DNA of 64,000 nucleotides from Fomitopsis serialis (taxonomy: Eukaryota; Basidiomycota; Agaricomycetes; Polyporales; Fomitopsidaceae): positions 496,001 to 560,000 of the forward strand of contig NW_025954961.1 in NCBI RefSeq assembly GCF_022376445.1, in the 5' to 3' direction. Both the position numbers and the translations under genes were made by a program. Shown here one piece after another: positions 36,168 through 47,533 of the stretch (position 1 is the first letter of the stretch; every line of letters begins with the position of its first letter). Under the pieces are notes generated by a model. The model made no database searches. It was not told where the DNA came from and saw only the letters and a program-made list of their open reading frames with translations.

Positions 36168-36653
36168 ATGGCCCGCTCCAGTACGTCGATCATGCACATA
36201 GGTTTACCGGGGACTGTTGCTGAAGGCATCTACGTTCTGCGATGCAGACGTCCGCTACGGCTTGAACAAGGGTCACCCTACGACCCCCATCCCCAAGGCT
36301 GTCCGCCCTAGTCAGCGCAAGGGCATCACCTCTGCACGCACGAAGTTCGTGCGCTCTGTCGTCCGGGAGGTTGCGGGCTTCTCCCCATACGAGCGTCGGG
36401 TTATGGAGTTGCTGAGGAACTCCAAGGTGCGTACTAGCGACTTTGTCGATCTTAGTTCCGGTGGCTTACGCTGGCTCTTCAGGACAAGAAGGCGAGGAAG
36501 CTCACGAAAAAGCGGGTGAGTAGGCCAGGCAGGTCAGTGGCAGGGGGATCATTGCTCATCGGGTTTGTACAGCTCGGGACGCTCCTGCGCTCGAAGCGCA
36601 AGCTGGAGGAGCTCGGCACGATCATCCAGGAGAGCAGGAGGGCAGGTCACTAA
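36168..36653 (+). CDS. RPL36: 60S ribosomal protein eL36
   Basis: Large-subunit ribosomal protein. Exons 36168-36180, 36248-36426, 36483-36515 and 36573-36653 give 101 residues, the family length. The sequence starts [14 protein letters not shown] and continues [48 protein letters not shown] and [18 protein letters not shown]. Introns fall close to the start, as is usual in fungal ribosomal-protein genes. Confidence 0.97.
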
Positions 36654-37400
36654 ATCTGCGTTGTAGCGGTCGTGGTGCTCTCGATTCTCTGTCGGCACGC
36701 GGGGTCGGTGGGTCTATGTCATGCCGCTATGCGTTCGCTGTACCACTATGTGTCTCTCGCGCCCTATGCATATTTTCGCCATTGCAAGTGGAAGATTGCG
36801 AATGCTGTATTGCGACTACCGAACTAATCTACATCGAGAGCATTCGGATGATTCAGAATCAGAATCACCGTGAGCAGGTACTTGATGCCGCGGATCGTGC
36901 GTATGACGCCGAACATTGAACAAATTGGTTCAACGCAAGCATGTCGGGCTGACGACTCCCGCGCCGAGGCGATCATCCGCATGAGATGCGCGGGAGGAAT
37001 TGTCGCATGAACGGCTGCTGCGGTCGGTAAATGCGACGCTTGTCGGCTCTTATGGTCTGCAACGGAGCCTAGGTTAATGCTGGGTGCGGGGGATCAATTA
37101 AGAACAAGAGGTGGACGGCGCGCAACGGAGTGCGCGTGGGGTGGGTGACTGAGGAGAGGTGAGTGAGCGGCTGTGAGCGGGAGGTGGTCAGAGCACGAGG
37201 TCGCCTTGGGGAGGAGAGTTGTGTGTCACAATCGGTGGGTGGTGGGTAATCAAGTAAGCGGGCCGGAGCCGGCTGGGAAGGCGATCACGGAATGGGCGTT
37301 ACGTGAGCCAAAAGCCGCTGGACGCCGAGCCGGGACGGGTGTGAAAGCGTTCAGGCCAGCCGCGCTCTTCATCAGGCCTCTCCCGCTCCTCGCTCGTGGA
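36654..37400. other. Intergenic, no supported gene
   Basis: 747 bp. The second half is G-rich on the plus strand (GTGGGTGG-type runs around 37130-37250) and leads into the start at 37401. An upstream in-frame stretch without an ATG is not called. Confidence 0.5.
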
Positions 37401-38931
37401 ATGGCGTCCCTCCATCCTCCCCCTCCCCCCAACCGCCATCGTGCCTCCTCCACCAATGTCCGCCCGCCGTTGACCCTCAGCTCCCTGGGCTCCCGACGCA
37501 GGTCCAACTCTCTGCTCGACCTTCCCCCGCCCACGCCCGTTCAAGGCTTTCCCCTCACGCCCCCAGCTGAGGTCGACTCGCCGCGGCCCATGGTCAGCCT
37601 CCCCGTGTCTCCGGCCAAGGAGGTCAAGGAGAGCCCCTTCGAGAGCTTCGTGTCGAGATGTCTTCAGCTCCTCCATCTCACCCACGACGACACGGACCTC
37701 TCAACCCCGTCCTCGCCGCGCCACAGTCGCGCGAGCACGGATTCGACCATTCTTCCCATGTCTGCGTCGCCTACAAAGGCTACCTTCGCAGATGCCTTCC
37801 CGGACGACCCTACGTTCCAGTCGCGGAAATGGTTCCTGCGAGGCCAGCCCTCGGTGCGTCGCATCTCCCAGTGTTCGTGTGACCTCGGCTAACGCAAGTT
37901 CGTGTTTCACTAGGTGCATACACCCGTCCTCTTCGTGCTCATGCTCTTTCCGCTTTCCGCTGCGCTGGTCGTGTTCTGTATCTCGACGCTGCCCATTACC
38001 ATTCAATGGCCGCGTAACCTCACCGATTTAGCCGAGCTCGGTCGGGAGCTCCAAGGGTACACCCAAAGCGAGCCCATCGCCATGGTGCATGTTCTAGCTG
38101 TGATCTCCATTACTGCCGTCTGGAAGCACGCTTGGTCAATACCAGGCAGTGTGATCTGGGTGAGGACTTTTGACTACCCGCCTTCGCATGCACTTACTGA
38201 TGAGTCCGTACTTACGGCAGAACGTCCTCGCGGGCGCTCTGATTTCCCCAGCCTTTGCTACCATCTTGTTTACGATGCTCACCACCATTGGCTCAATATG
38301 CGCGAGCCTTCTCTCGGCGCCCTTGGCTCCCCTCCTCTCTCAGCTATTCCCTCGCGCTCTGGACATGACGCGATCCGCACTCGAAGGTGACTCCAGCTCT
38401 GACGACTCAGCGAGCGCCAAACACAACCAAGCTTGGGTGCGGCTGTCTATACTCCGACTAATCGGGGTCGTACCCTGGGCTGGCATTAACATCGCGTGCG
38501 GCGTATGCGGCGTAGCGATCTGGGATTGCTTCCTCGGATCGTTCCTGGGTTCATTACCGTGGACCGCGGTCACCTGTCAGATAGGCGACATTTTGCAAAC
38601 GGTCGCGTCGAATCCGTCACCAACGCAGCGGAGCGTAAGGGACCTCCTTACGTCTCCACAAATCCTGTTCAAGCTCGTATTCCTCTCCGTCCTCTCGCTC
38701 GCACCCATTCTCGGCCGCAATCGGCTACGGGAGTGGGTCACGACGTCAGTGTCTTCGTCACGGTTGGCACCTCGAGGCGACGATCAACGAGAGGAGCGGA
38801 CATCTCGGTGGGCGTGGGTCAAAGACTGGCAAAGCAAGATTCGCGTGCCATCCCGGTCCAGAACACGCGAAGTGTTCAGGAAGGAGCTTGAAGCGCTCGT
38901 CCAAGAGAAGAACGCGAGCTTGCCGCTATAA
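37401..38931 (+). CDS. VTT-domain (TVP38/TMEM64/DedA-like) membrane protein
   Basis: Integral membrane protein of the Golgi/ER VTT superfamily, whose members include lipid scramblases. Exons 37401-37853, 37914-38159 and 38221-38931 give 469 residues. The first 150 residues are a Pro/Ser-rich cytosolic tail (PPTPVQGFPLTPPAEVDSPR). The first helix is VLFVLMLFPLSAALVVFCIS. The VTT core follows: WKHAWSIPGSVIWNVLAGAL, then LIGVVPWAGINIACGVCGVA and DCFLGSFLGSLPWTAVTCQI, the re-entrant segments of the family. A last helix (FKLVFLSVLSLAPILG) and a basic tail finish the protein. Exact relative (Tvp38, TMEM41 or TMEM64 type) is not resolved. Confidence 0.88.
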
Positions 38932-39920
38932 TTGCGGGCTTGCTCGCACTTGCAATTACACGCCACTATATCACCACAACAGGAATGATGTCCTGCCGCA
39001 TGGATACCACGCTACGACCTCTACATTGCTCTGGATACCTATCATGATATTTTACGACCTGTTTGGACCCGCTCGACCCCTCGTCGGAGGACGCTCAACC
39101 GCCATTGCCGTCGCTTTGCCGGCAGCCTCGACGCTCGACCTCGTCATCAATTACGATTGACGGGCCCTGTAATCTGCCATGGACATACCATACGCCGCCT
39201 AGAATCCCACCGCCTCGCACTGCACCAGCATTGTTTGCACCTCACAGTCTCGTCCTCGGGCGCGGCTCCGTAGAGTCATAGACCATGGCTCGCACCCGAG
39301 GCGGCTGCACGCGACACCCCGCATACACCTGTCTGCTGCCCGCCGCATCGAGTCCCGCCATGCTTCACGCGTTACGATACAGAACACCCAGCCCCGTTTG
39401 AGCACGTCCGATGTCCTGCATGCATATCCCGTAGTCCACTAGCTTCGCAGTGCTATATTTATCCCCTTTGCTCCATCGTTCGTCGTCATTACTACTCCTG
39501 CTTGGGAGTCCATTCATCATAATTCACGTTCGCTTTGCTCCTCGTCATCCGTCCGCTGTGCCGCGTGCGGCTGCCCCAGCTCTGACGTTCCAAATGCGCG
39601 TTGCTGCCCCCTCGCCCCGCTCCTCGACGGGGCGCGCGGCGCGGATCGGTGGTGCGCGCCCTCTGTTGGTGTCTCATACTTACTTATGTAGATTGCGGAG
39701 GTGCCACTCTGCGGGTGCCGCCTCTGTTGTTCTGGGTCGATGTGGATTGCTTCTTCAGCTTCAGTGCTGGAGTCATGGGTAGACAAAATAAACAATGGGA
39801 TCGGATTTGGGATTCACTCGGGCCTGCGGCACGGCACTGGACAGTTGGAATGCAGAGGAACCTCAGATTGGGGCTCGGAGGACGGCACGGACGATCCAGG
39901 CCATGGAGCCAGGAGGATGT

Positions 39921-39958
39921 CGTGCCGGGGACGCGTCGCGACGCGTCTCTGCGGCACG
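39921..39958. repeat. Nested GC-rich palindrome
   Basis: A perfect 18-bp palindrome, GACGCGTCGCGACGCGTC (39930-39947), is flanked by complementary 7-mers CGTGCCG (39921-39927) and CGGCACG (39952-39958). It contains two ACGCGT hexamers; a third is at 39963-39968. Confidence 0.85.
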
Positions 39959-40019
39959 TGCTACGCGTCTTGGGCCCGCGTACGTCCTCAGTGGACCATC
40001 CAGGCGTGTCTCGAGCTTG

Positions 40020-40090
40020 TCTCGTACCCATCCGTGCAAAGAAAGTCGCACCCCACCACCTCACCGTTATTCGCACGGATGGGTACGAGA
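40020..40090. repeat. Perfect 18-bp inverted repeat with a 35-nt loop
   Basis: TCTCGTACCCATCCGTGC (40020-40037) is the exact reverse complement of 40073-40090. A 13-nt palindrome CGAGATAATCTCG overlaps its end (40086-40098), and the 11-mer GTCTCGTACCC recurs in direct orientation at 40019 and 40108. Confidence 0.9.
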
Positions 40091-40481
40091 TAATCTCGAA
40101 CGACGTGGTCTCGTACCCTCCCGATGGGAGGCATACCGTCACATAGCCAGGCTATCTCCATCTGTCGCATCATCCCTGCTGCATCGATGCTTGTCCGGCA
40201 GTCCTGTCCGTCACGGTGACGGTTTGTATCAAATTCCTGATTTCTGCTGTGCCCTTGTGGCAGGCAATCGACAGGTGTTGGGCCGCCTTACCTACACTTT
40301 CCCCAGGACAATCTACGGTGTATGCCCATCGGCATCCAGGTAAATGGACACGACGGGCTGTCGAACCTGTCATTGTCATTGGCTGGACAGCCCCCACAGG
40401 CACACATTCATTAATCCACAGCCTACAGGCGGTACGAACAAGAATAGGATCATGATGATGATGTCCTTGGACATCTAGCTG

Positions 40482-41836
40482 TTACGGCACGTACTTGCAT
40501 GTCAGCTGTTCGCTGACATGGCCTGCCCAGTACGAAGGACCCAGAATCACCAGCAACAGTAGTTGGGAGCAGACAACACTCAAGATGACATAGAACCACG
40601 CCTTCTTGCTCTCCAACGCGTCCACCTCCGTGGCGAATGTGCTGACGGTGGTCAGACAGCCACAGTACCCGTTTGCAAGTCCATTGAGGACGTTGCACGC
40701 GTTCACAGACAACGGCCCGTGCGTGCTCTGCAGCACCTCGAAGAGTCCGATGAGCCCGGTCCCGAGAATGTTCGCTGCGAAGGTCCCCAGGGGAAACAGC
40801 TTGAGCCTGCGGTTGAGGTTGATCGACAGCAGGTAGCGGGTCAGCGTCCCAGGGAAGGAGTACAGCAGCGCGGACGTCGCTTGGTGGCGGAACGACTCGG
40901 GCATGCGGGAATAGGCGGGGAAAGTCGCTGCGTAGATGCAGACTGACAGCGCGGTGAGGGAGTAGCGAACTACCCGGTTCGGGGAAGGAGGCCGGGGGAA
41001 GTGCGGCGCTATGAGGGTAGCCAAGTGTGTACCGAATTGCACGGCGGAGAGGATAGGGCGAGTGTGAAGAGGAGTTGGGTGAGGCCGTCGATGACCTGTG
41101 GGGCCGACGTTTGGTCAAGGAGGTGCAAGGTCCAGGGTCCTACTCACGTCGCGTAGCCAGTCCCGATGGTATCGCCCTGAATTGATCCATGCCTGAAACA
41201 CGGCGTACTGCCATGACGAGAATGTGGTGAACGAACCACAGAAACCTGAACCGATATCAATCTCCATACAAAGCGCAAGGGCGGGGTAGCCTTACCTGTG
41301 GTGAAGGCCGTGTACAACGGACCATAGCTGCACGAAAAAACCTTGTCAACGTCTTCGCTCATACAGGTCAAGGATCGCACCTACAACCGACCGAACGGCT
41401 CCCTGATTCCAAGACAGAATCCCATAACTAGGCACCCGCCGACCTGCACCCACGCAAGCGGGAAGATCGCAGCGCCGTCAAATGAGACTAGGGCATCCAC
41501 ACCCAGCCGTGCGAGACACCCGAACACCGACGCGGGCATGAGCAGCGCAAGCACGGCAGGGTGGTACGGGTGGTATATCTTCGCGGCGGGTATCTTCTCC
41601 GGCTCGCTGGGCGGCCGGTCGATAGAGGCGAGCGATGCGGCATCGTTGAGGGAGGCATGGCGCGCGAGGGCCGAGCCGACGTCGCTGGGAGCCCGTTCAC
41701 TGTGTGTGCCAGCCCCGGCGTCGACCTCGTTTTGACTTTGAGACCGGGAGGGCTTGGCAGAGTCGGTGGGTGGCGGGTTTGACTCGAGGTCATCTGGGTG
41801 GACCTCTGGGATGTGCACGTCTTGCGCCTGGCCCAT
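40482..41836 (-). CDS. FEX1: Fluoride export channel FEX (tandem CrcB domains)
   Basis: Plasma-membrane fluoride exporter. Eukaryotic FEX proteins fuse two CrcB halves, and both are visible. Start MGQAQDVHIPEVHPDD opens a polar N-terminal tail of about 90 residues. The first half has HPAVLALLMPASVFGCLARL and, after splicing, GFCGSFTTFSSWQ. The second has LYSFPGTLTRYLLSINLNRR, LGTFAANILGTGLIGLFEVL and GYCGCLTTVSTFATE, then a last helix VILSVVCSQLLLLVILGPSY. The paired motifs line the two pores or gates. About 420 residues and four exons. One base seems missing near 41057 between FTLA and LSAVQFGTH. It is divergent with KDSR, 294 bp apart. Confidence 0.94.
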
Positions 41837-42130
41837 CCTTCTCGACCTTCCTGCGTGGGCAAGTCAGTGCCTCGACGTGCAGGCAGGTCGTGCAAGTGGT
41901 GCAGAGCAGAGCGAGGAGAGTTCAGCAGAACCGTCGGGCTTCCGGCGTGAGAGCGCCTATTTTACATACATAACTGCAAGTTGGTGTTGGAATCCGGTGC
42001 GACGTTCTGTGCGGGTCGGCACTGCGCAGTAACTGAGTAAGACCAGTCGACGGGAAGTTCAAGGACCGTCGCGAGTGTGTCTTATGAGCCTGCCAGTCTG
42101 CCACGGTCGCTGCTAAGTTGACGCCTCCTG

Positions 42131-43473
42131 ATGCTTTTCATCCTGCTCTCGACAGCAGTCGCAGTGGTGCTCGCGACTATCATTCCCCAGATGTTCTTCA
42201 AAAGCAAGTGGGATCCTCGAGGCCGAGTTGAGTGTCCAAGTCTACGACAAGCCGACCTTCTGCTGACCCGCCCCTGTGCAATCAGCACTGCTACATCACT
42301 GGCGGTTCGTCCGGCCTCGGGCTGGCCTTGGCTATCCTCCTTACCAAGAAGGGTGCGCATGTGTCCATCGTCGCGCGAAATGAAGAGCGGTTGCAGAAGG
42401 CATTAGAGGCAGTAGAGGTGCGACAATTCGTGACTTTGAGACCACTCGTACTAGATATCCGTTGTTACCAGGCTGCCCGTCAGACACCGGACCAGGTGTT
42501 GAAGTCTTACGCGTTCGCAGTCAACACCGAAGTTGGGGCTGTCGCTTCCATCGAGGCCGCCTCCGAGGCGCATGGAGGAAAGTCCCCGGACGCGTTCTTC
42601 CTTTGCGCAGGCGCGTCCTCCCCAAGATTCTTCGTGGAGCAGGATGAAGCATCGATGAGGAAGGGCATGGACGAAACATACTGGGCGCAGGCGGCATCCG
42701 CTCTGGTCTGTGCATAACTTCGATGGTTGCACTCAACGCTCACGTCGTGATTTAGGCTGCCTCGAAGCGCATGGTGAGCCGACGCGAAAAGGGCAAACTT
42801 GTGTTCGTTTCCTCTTTTCTGGGGTATTTCTCCTTAGTGGGATACGCGCCATACTCTCCTGGCAAGTTTGCCATTCGAGGTATGTCAGTTCTGTGGCGTT
42901 CGTGAGCTGGGCTGAACACGCTTTCGACCTCAGGCCTTGCTGAAGCCCTGCAGTCAGAGTTTCTTCTGTATGATATAGACGTACACATCGCTTTCCCTGG
43001 CACTATCTATACCCCGGGTTACGAAGAAGAGAACCGGACAAGCCCAAGGTGACCCTGAAAGTCGAGGAAACGGACGATGGATGCACACCAGAGGTCGTCG
43101 CGGCTGGCATCTACAACGGTACCTACCTCCCTGTTTCGTTGCGGTGTCCACTGACTGGTCTACGCAGGTGTAAGGAATGGCGACTTCCACATCACGTATG
43201 ATTTCCTTGGGCACGTCTTCCGTGCCTCCACTGCAGGATCGTCGCCACGGAACAGTTACTTGACGGATATGTTTTACGGTCTTATAGGCTTTGTGAGTGT
43301 GGCGTCCGATACATGGCTTCCCGTATGCTGCTGGCTGAACTCGTGCATAGGTTGCACTGCCATTCTGGAGATCATCCGTGGACTCGACAGTCCGAAAGCA
43401 TCGCCGGGAACACGAAGAATATCTATCTGGCCTCGGGCTCTACAGAGATGAAACGTCAAGCAGCACAAAGTGA
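42131..43473 (+). CDS. TSC10: 3-ketodihydrosphingosine reductase
   Basis: NADPH-dependent second step of sphingoid-base synthesis, on the cytosolic face of the ER. The N-terminal anchor is LFILLSTAVAVVLATIIPQM. Splicing gives HCYITGGSSGLGLALAILLT (SDR cofactor motif TGGSSGLG), then HVSIVARNEERLQKALEAVE, SPDAFFLCAGASSPRFF and KLVFVSSFLGYFSLVGYAPY SPGKFA in which YSPGK is the catalytic Tyr/Lys pair. DVHIAFPGTIYTPGY follows, as in KDSR. The C-terminal exon reads VALPFWRSSVDSTVRKHRRE and stops at 43471-43473. The frame slips near 43032 (GYEEE then EPDKPKVTLK); one extra G mends it. The first intron has a GTTGAG donor. Confidence 0.92.
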
Positions 43474-44376
43474 CCAACATATCCACGTCCTCTGCCGCAT
43501 TGCAGTTACCCACACACTACTCGTTTAATTCATGGTCTGCTAATGTTTCGGAATTTCTGGACATTGCAATCGTATGTCTCGTGGTCGATTCGTCAACCAG
43601 ATTACTCTCAACGTGGATACCTCGAGGAAAGAAGGGCTTGAGGTCAACTTGGCGTCTTACCTTCGCAATCTCAGGAACCGTGATAGACGCACACAGCACA
43701 TGAACCACATCCCACACTGTGTTTCGACCACGCTGCCAACAGATCGCAGAACCACTTAGAATCACAGGCACTGTGTCGCACAAACTTCCGAGGTATATAT
43801 ATTTAGTTCGCAGCTCTGTAAGCACAACGCCCCGGTAACCACGCCCAAACGTACGTAGAACATGTGGTCCGTCAACAATCCATCTGAAGCGCACAGGTTG
43901 TGTCAGGAGGGGCGAAGCCCAAGTCTCACCGGATGAGAATCCGAGCAGAAACCAGGCATTAGACCCCCCTAATCGCTCTTGGTCCGAGCCATTTGACAAT
44001 GCAACGAGTAAGAGAGAGTTGCCTGCCTGGGTAAGAAGTGGACCGACTGTAAGATTGAGGAAAAGGCCGTCGCGGGCGCAGAGGCAAATATAAGCGGGCG
44101 TTCAGGGCAGGCCGAATGTGGACGTGATCGTCCCGATTCGGATCGGTGCAGTGGCGAAGCTATCGGGGCTGCGAGAAGTACCAGGCGGTGTTCCAACGGC
44201 GTTCACACTCACTTGTTCACATTGCTACACCTCCGTCCCACACGCGCCCCTCAAAACCACCAGGTCGTGGTCTGGTGCACCGTGTACCGCCCCTGCAGCA
44301 CCGCCGGTCTGTCGCGATCCCCGCTCGAACCCCGCCTCCGTCGAGCTACTCGATCTGCGCGTAACCACCGCACACG
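43474..44376. other. Intergenic region, no supported gene
   Basis: 903 bp. A 160-codon minus-strand frame (43517-43999) lacks an ATG for most of its length and has no family likeness. TATATATA near 43795 is present. The last part should hold the promoter of the next gene. Confidence 0.5.
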
Positions 44377-44958
44377 ATGTCGTCGGCACCACCTACCACG
44401 GCGCTGCCCACCTTTTACTGGGTCGTCTTCGGCCTCTATGAGCCACTGCTCACGATCCTCGGGTTTATGGGTGCCATCGTTGACCCGAAGACGGTAAGTG
44501 GTGTGCCTTCTGCCCCAGTCCGGGCTGCAGCCTGATCCATGCGCCTCTGCAAGACCCACGACCAACAGGCACCTTGGCCCGCGGGCGGGCCCCCTGCGGA
44601 CATGCCCCTAGCGACGCGTGTCACCATCCTACAGCTAGGACACGTCGCAGGCCTGCTCGGCCTTCTCAACTTCTTCGTGCTCTCGGCATGCCGAAAGCAC
44701 TTGTACTCGCAACCGGCACTCCAAGAGAAGATTGTCGGCGCGCTCCTCAAGCCGCTACTCCTTGGTGACTTCCTACACATTGGGATCACGCTCTGGGCAC
44801 TTGGAGACAGCAGATGGGAGATTGCGAACTGGGGAGGGATTTTGTGGATCACAGTGGTCACCGGCTTCAGCCTGATGATCCCGAGGATGACCTGGCATAT
44901 GGGGGTCGGTCGTTATGTCGACAAAAGAGACGGCTATCCCGCACTGAAGAAGCATTGA
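44377..44958 (+). CDS. Small four-helix fungal membrane protein (DUF7704-like)
   Basis: Exons 44377-44493 and 44569-44958 give 168 residues. Four hydrophobic segments are visible: FYWVVFGLYEPLLTILGFMG, LQLGHVAGLLGLLNFFVLSA, LLKPLLLGDFLHIGITLWAL and GGILWITVVTGFSLMIPRM. The YEP motif in helix 1 and a GDFLH(I) motif in helix 3 recall an uncharacterised family of small fungal membrane proteins often listed as DUF7704. No enzymatic residues stand out beyond GD..H. Compartment and function are unknown. Confidence 0.78.
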
Positions 44959-45366
44959 TCTGGAGGGCAGCATCTATTAGCGCGTAAATTTAATACGATA
45001 TGTGTAGGCTACTTGTTGGGAGGCAGGGATGTCGTTCGTTCGGCCCATTCGGAACACCCTAGGAATACCCGTAGACTGTCTTGCTTACTGTCACTCCGCG
45101 TTCGACTGGTCCAGTTATCCTGTAATACTAGAACATCAGCAAATCTGGCACTGCATACACGGTGGAGGGTGCCGTCATATTAGATCAAGAAAGAATCACC
45201 GGGCATCCAGCATCTCCAACGGAGTGTAACACTGGTTCCCTCACCACAAAATTCTAGTCATCCGGCACCCTTGTTGCAGAAGCAGTTGAAACTCACCCTG
45301 TTGTAGAATGTGTAACGGAGCAATAGTGGTCCCAAACATTGTGGACGGCACCATCGCCCGTACACT
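44959..45366. other. Convergent intergenic gap
   Basis: 408 bp between two stop codons; nothing recognisable. Confidence 0.5.
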
Positions 45367-46474
45367 TCAGCGACCAAGTGACTTCGACCCGGCATCGTCT
45401 TGAGGAGGTAATGACGGCCGATTTAACCTACTTCTCCGCGCATGCCACCAGTCTAGAACCCAAGACTGGATGAGCCCGAAAGCCGCAGAAGAAGCCCAGT
45501 ACACCTCGATACTCTGATGCAATGTGTTAGTCAGCCCATTTCAAAGAAGAGTGGCTTACCCCTGGTACGATGGCCGCAATGAGAATGCGAGCGACTGACA
45601 GGAATCTCAGGCTGGACTGCACGATCCGCCCTGGTTCCAATACGATCTCCCCTTTCGCCCGACGCTTCGCGACCCAGTCATCGACTCTCGCTTGTCTCTG
45701 CGCTGCAACTGCACTTGCGAACCACCGAGTGCTCTCACGTTCGCAAGCGTATAAGGCCAATCACAATGGGTAGCGTCAATGTGGATCCGAGTGTGAAAGC
45801 GACGTCAGCGTGAGGAACGACTCCGAGTCGAAAACAGTCGGCGACTGCGATGCTCTATTGAGGACCATGCTGAAGCCGACAAAGAGAGGCAATGTGTGAG
45901 AGGCGGAATGAGCATGGTCGGGAGCGGCGTGCAGCCATGCTGCACGAGCAGCTCTTTCTTGCGTGTGTCGCCTGTCAAGACTTGAGCATAGTAGCAGAGG
46001 CGACCAGACTGAATCTCACCAATGGCTTCAGCCTCTTGTTGCGCTCTTTGCGTGCGTCTTCGATCTCCCCTCGGTAGCCATCCCTCTTCATGGCCGCGAT
46101 AACTTGCTTGTGAAGCTCCGGCATCTCTTGCTGGAGCTGAGGCATCACGACGTTCTCTGCCTTCCATTGCCGATTCTTTGCCTATACGGCCGGAATGGCG
46201 TTACAGAATAGCTGCGCCATCTAATACACGAGAAACATACCCAGACGGAGAATGGCACAGTAAATACGAGGCGGGATACCGCTGTCACGAGGATGATTGT
46301 CGCGGAGTATGGCGGCAGGCTCTCAGGATATGGGAGCGCGATGGCAAGGTCCAGAAACCCATCTGTGAGTGTTTGGATAGCAGATGATGTAAATCTGCGA
46401 GGACGAGGTGGACGTGCCCGAGGGGGACGAAGTGCGTGTCTGGCCGGACGCACGAGCGACGACCTGGTGAACAT
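45367..46474 (-). CDS. COX18: COX18-like mitochondrial membrane insertase (Oxa1/YidC family), frame damaged
   Basis: Inserts the Cox2 tail through the inner mitochondrial membrane in yeast. The start MFTRSSLVRPARHALRPPRA is a strong mitochondrial presequence. The first helix region is PPYSATIILVTAVSRLVFTV, spliced to AKNRQWKAENVVMPQLQQEM and IAAMKRDGYRG. Then come KELLVQHGCTPLPTMLIPPL, LPLFVGFSMVLNRASQS, TLPIVIGLI, STRWFASAVAAQRQARVDDW, and finally IEVYWASSAAFGLIQSWVLD. This order is that of fungal Cox18. Adjoining blocks are in different frames at about 46020, 45892, 45783, 45751 and 45736, each consistent with loss of one base. With five breaks in 1.1 kb this is the most damaged gene here; a true pseudogene cannot be excluded. 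Confidence 0.82.
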
Positions 46475-46762
46475 GAAGGTGAGATCGGCGCCTGGTCAGT
46501 ATACAGACGCTCACGCTTGATTTTTGCATTCATAGGTGCGATGACCTCAGTCTCAAGATCTCTGGCAACTCTCAAACGCACTCGCTGCAGATGGCTCATA
46601 CATAATCGTCGATGGAATGTATCATTGCGAAGCCAGATATCCATGCACTGGTGGCGATCGAGAATGTCATATGCATGCAGTATATGCGCACCATAATCAT
46701 AGCTACATGTAAGAGCGCGCTGCCCCTCCCCTATCAGCAACCAACCTCCGCAACTCGCCCGT

Positions 46763-47533
46763 TCAGAACACCAACTGGTGAGGGAACTGGCCCTTCGACA
46801 GACCCCAACTCGACTTCAAGTACTTGTTGAGGCTCTCCGTCTTCTTGACGGCAGCGATGACAGCAGCGTCAACCGCCTTCTGGTCAGCCGCCTTCGACTC
46901 GGGGAACGCCTCCTTCTCCTTCGGCTTGCCCTCAGCGAAGAACTCTTCCTCTGCTGAGCGGGAGCCCTTCTTGGCGGGCTTGGCGAAATACGCGTCGTTG
47001 AACTTCTCGTCGACCTAAAATACAGTCAGCGATTCGGTCTTTGAGTGTATAAAGGTGTATGCGCTCACCTTGAAGTCGCCGAGGTCGACCTTGGTGGAGG
47101 TCGCAATCACGTAGGCCTGGTTCACCCGTCGGAGGGGGACACCGTTGACCTTATACGGGCCAGTAACGAGGAGCAGACCGCTCTCGATCTGCTTGAGGAA
47201 AACGACGCGCTTTCCCCGGAAGCGACCAGCGAGGAGAATGAGGACGGTGCCGGGAGTGATGGATGTGCGGAGCCTCGCAGGCTTGGGGGTCTTACGGCTT
47301 TTCTTGGGTTGGCGGATGTCCTCCGCGGGGTAGAAACGGGGTGCCTTTGCAACGGGCACAAGACGCTTGCCGCCGTTCTTCTCTCCTCCAACCTGGACCT
47401 CCTTCGTCGCCGCAGCTTCTGCAGCAGCCGGCTTCTCGGTGTTTTTGGGGCCCTTGTAGAGGCCACGGCGCGCGAAGACTTGGGAGCGAGAGAGGCGTCC
47501 CACGCTGGGGGCAATTTCCTTGCTGCGGGCCAT
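46763..47533 (-). CDS. RPL6: 60S ribosomal protein eL6
   Basis: Exons 47533-47069 and 47014-46763 give 238 residues. Blocks include [54 protein letters not shown] and [20 protein letters not shown], the KOW-type core of eL6. The C-terminal exon reads [16 protein letters not shown] and ends [18 protein letters not shown]. An Ala/Lys-rich insert lies near residue 40. No frame break was noted. Confidence 0.97.

Larger units (their letters stand above)
38932..40481. other. 1.5-kb gene-free region with palindromes and inverted repeats
   Basis: Lies between the stops of two convergent genes, so it holds no obvious promoter. The open frames of up to 180 codons at 39600-40340 overlap in several frames on both strands, cross inverted repeats and resemble nothing known, so none is called. 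Structured DNA is concentrated at 39920-40130. Confidence 0.6.

Noticed and set aside
39600..40343. Overlapping open frames of 150-180 codons on both strands
   Set aside because: They run through the same inverted repeats in several frames, lack convincing ATG starts and show no domain likeness.
43517..43999. 160-codon minus-strand open frame
   Set aside because: Begins at a non-ATG codon, with no in-frame ATG until near its end and no recognisable family.
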